A DNA stretch of 5,692 bases, from NCBI GenBank assembly GCA_035534835.1, contig DATLRE010000204.1:1-5692 (forward strand). The letters are read 5' to 3'. Position 1 is the stretch's first letter, and every line of letters begins with the position of its first letter. Source of the stretch: Bog-756 sp035534835. GTDB taxonomy: Bacteria; Actinomycetota; Acidimicrobiia; Acidimicrobiales; RAAP-2. This document shows positions 4,320-5,692 of the stretch, one piece after another. The translations under genes were made by a program, and so were the position numbers. Under the pieces are notes generated by a model. It saw nothing but the letters and a program-made list of their open reading frames with translations, did not search any database and was not told where the DNA came from.

Positions 4320-5692
4320 GTGAGCAACCGGCAATTCAACCTGGCCGACCTGTTCGAGATCGTCGTGGACACGGTTCCCGACCGCCTCGCCCTCGTGGCC
4401 GGCACGGTGCGCCTCACCTATGCCGGGCTGGACGCCCGGGCCAACCGGTTCGCCCACCATCTCACCGGCCTCGGACTCGCGCCCGGGTCCCACGTGGGGA
4501 TCCTGGCCCGCAACCGGGCCGAATGGGTCGAGGCGATGGTCGGCTGCTACAAGGCCCGCTGCGTGCCCGTCAACCTGAACTACCGCTACGTGGCCCCCGA
4601 GCTCCGCTACGTGGTCGACAACGCCGACCTCGAGCTCCTCGTGTACGAGCGTGAGCTCGGACAGCTCGTGGCGGACGCGCTCGAAGGGGCCGCCCCCGAG
4701 GGGACCCTGCACCTCGTCGTCGTGGAGGACGGGACGCCCGCGACGCCCGACCCGGTCGAGGCGGCGACCGGGCGGGCGCCGGTCCGCTACGAGGACGCCC
4801 TGGCCGCGGCTCCGGACGCCCGCGACGACACGCGTCGCTCGCCCGACGACCTCTACGTCCTCTACACCGGGGGCACGACCGGCATGCCCAAGGGCGTGAT
4901 GTGGCGCCAGGAGGACATCTTCTTCGCCGCCATGGGCGGCGGCGGTTGGGGAGCGGCACCGATCACGACGGCGGACGAGCTCGCCGGCCGGCTCCCGACC
5001 GACGAGGGCGGCCGGATCCCCATGCTCGTGGTGGCGCCGCTCATGCACGGCAATGCCCAGTGGGCCATGTGGAACGCCTTCATGATGGCGGGAACCGCGG
5101 TGCTCTACACGGAGCACCGCTTCGACGCCGACCGGATCCTGCGGATCATCGGGGAGGAGCGCGTGGTGTCCACGGCCCTGGTGGGAGACGCCATGGCCCG
5201 GCCGCTGTCCGAGGCGCTGGCCGCCGCACCCCCGGGGACCTACGACACGTCGACCCTCGCCGTCATCGGCTCGGGCGGGGCGATGCTGTCGGCGACGGTC
5301 AAGGCCGAGCTGGCCACCCAGTTGCCCGGGGCGATGATCATGGACCGGTTCGGCTCGAGCGAGGCCGGCGCCCAGGGCGCGGTCGAGGTGGGCGCCAGCG
5401 GACCGAAGTTCGTGATGAGCGAGGACACGGCCGTCCTCGACGACGACCTCCGTCCGCTGACACCCGGCGACGGGCGGATCGGGCGGCTGGCCCGGTCGGG
5501 ACGGATCCCCCTCGGGTACTACAAGGACGAGGCCAAGACCGCGGCGACGTTCCCGACCGACGCCGACGGGGTCCGCTGGTCCGTGCCGGGCGACCTCGCA
5601 TCCATCGGTCCCGACGGGGTCATCACCGTGCACGGGCGCGGGTCGGCGTCGATCAACTCCGGCGGCGAGAAGATCTTCCCCGAGGAGGTCGA
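4320..5692 (+). CDS. FadD19-like acyl-CoA synthetase (ANL superfamily ligase), C-terminus cut by window edge
   Basis: 457 complete codons from GTG 4320 to the right edge; family members are about 540 residues, so some 80-90 residues, including the C-terminal catalytic lysine, lie outside. It activates a carboxylic acid with ATP and CoA through an acyl-adenylate; cytosolic or membrane-associated. Visible motifs: phosphate-binding Y182-TGGTTGMPKG-V193 followed by M-W-R, M242-H-G, G289-D-A-M-A-R-P295, F344-GSSEAG (A5), W420-x4-D425 (the adenylate-ribose Asp), and G439-RGSASINSGGEK-I452 at the domain hinge. The GRGS-x-SINSGGEK hinge and the VMWR, GDAMARPL and GYYKDE-K-TA-TF stretches match what I recall of mycobacterial FadD19, which activates C26 sterol side-chain acids, more closely than of general long-chain FadD. 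Paralogues in this group are numerous, so the substrate (sterol, branched or long-chain acid) is inferred. It is divergent from the SDR across a 229-base shared control region. Confidence 0.95.
   Translation, partial: MSNRQFNLADLFEIVVDTVPDRLALVAGTVRLTYAGLDARANRFAHHLTGLGLAPGSHVGILARNRAEWVEAMVGCYKARCVPVNLNYRYVAPELRYVVDNADLELLVYERELGQLVADALEGAAPEGTLHLVVVEDGTPATPDPVEAATGRAPVRYEDALAAAPDARDDTRRSPDDLYVLYTGGTTGMPKGVMWRQEDIFFAAMGGGGWGAAPITTADELAGRLPTDEGGRIPMLVVAPLMHGNAQWAMWNAFMMAGTAVLYTEHRFDADRILRIIGEERVVSTALVGDAMARPLSEALAAAPPGTYDTSTLAVIGSGGAMLSATVKAELATQLPGAMIMDRFGSSEAGAQGAVEVGASGPKFVMSEDTAVLDDDLRPLTPGDGRIGRLARSGRIPLGYYKDEAKTAATFPTDADGVRWSVPGDLASIGPDGVITVHGRGSASINSGGEKIFPEEV

Noticed and set aside
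4042..4323. A 93-codon plus-strand open frame that would translate the 16-bp repeat array
   Set aside because: It begins inside the antisense SDR, has no ribosome binding site noticed, and its Arg/Ser/Cys-rich product shows no domain; the 16-bp period also shifts frame each unit.
2960..4654. A 564-codon plus-strand open frame across the SDR, the intergenic gap and the synthetase start
   Set aside because: It runs antisense to the motif-complete SDR and out of frame with the synthetase, and its product is low-complexity.
4215..5633. A 472-codon minus-strand open frame opposite the acyl-CoA synthetase
   Set aside because: The His/Gly/Arg/Val-rich translation is typical of the antisense of a high-GC gene; the plus strand carries all ANL motifs.

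Overview
The window is very GC-rich with strongly G/C-ending codons. It has GTG starts, a GTGA stop/start overlap, a mycobacterial-type (FadD19-like) acyl-CoA synthetase and an apparently leaderless gene. Together these point to an actinomycetote; the class cannot be fixed from this sequence alone (Acidimicrobiia, Frankia and mycobacteria-related lineages all fit).

Layout: five protein genes fill almost everything. Four lie on the minus strand and are read from high to low coordinates: an SDR oxidoreductase (4090-3224), a small two-helix membrane protein of unknown function (3117-2599), a long polytopic membrane protein fused to a SCO1/SenC copper-chaperone domain (2417-501), and a lipoprotein that overlaps it by 4 bases and runs off the left edge (504-1). 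On the plus strand, divergent from the SDR, an acyl-CoA synthetase starts at 4320 and runs off the right edge. The lipoprotein and the synthetase are both cut by the window boundaries. The 229-base divergent intergenic region (4091-4319) contains a perfect-period 16-bp tandem repeat of five units, plus inverted-repeat half-sites.

Functional grouping (inference): the SDR and the FadD19-like ligase form a divergent pair typical of CoA-thioester lipid or sterol side-chain catabolism: activation of a carboxylic acid by the ligase, and oxidation or reduction of a hydroxyl/keto group by the SDR. The SCO-fusion protein and the coupled lipoprotein form a second, envelope-facing unit, probably concerned with copper delivery or thiol redox chemistry outside the membrane. 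Nothing in the sequence links the two halves functionally. The small membrane gene between them appears to have its own leaderless promoter.

No tRNA, rRNA, CRISPR array, insertion sequence or phage gene was seen. The most noteworthy items are the 16-bp repeat array between the divergent genes, the membrane/SCO fusion with an apparent internal duplication, and the translationally coupled lipoprotein with an Asp-box-like motif. I did not find convincing evidence for a wholly new biological system.
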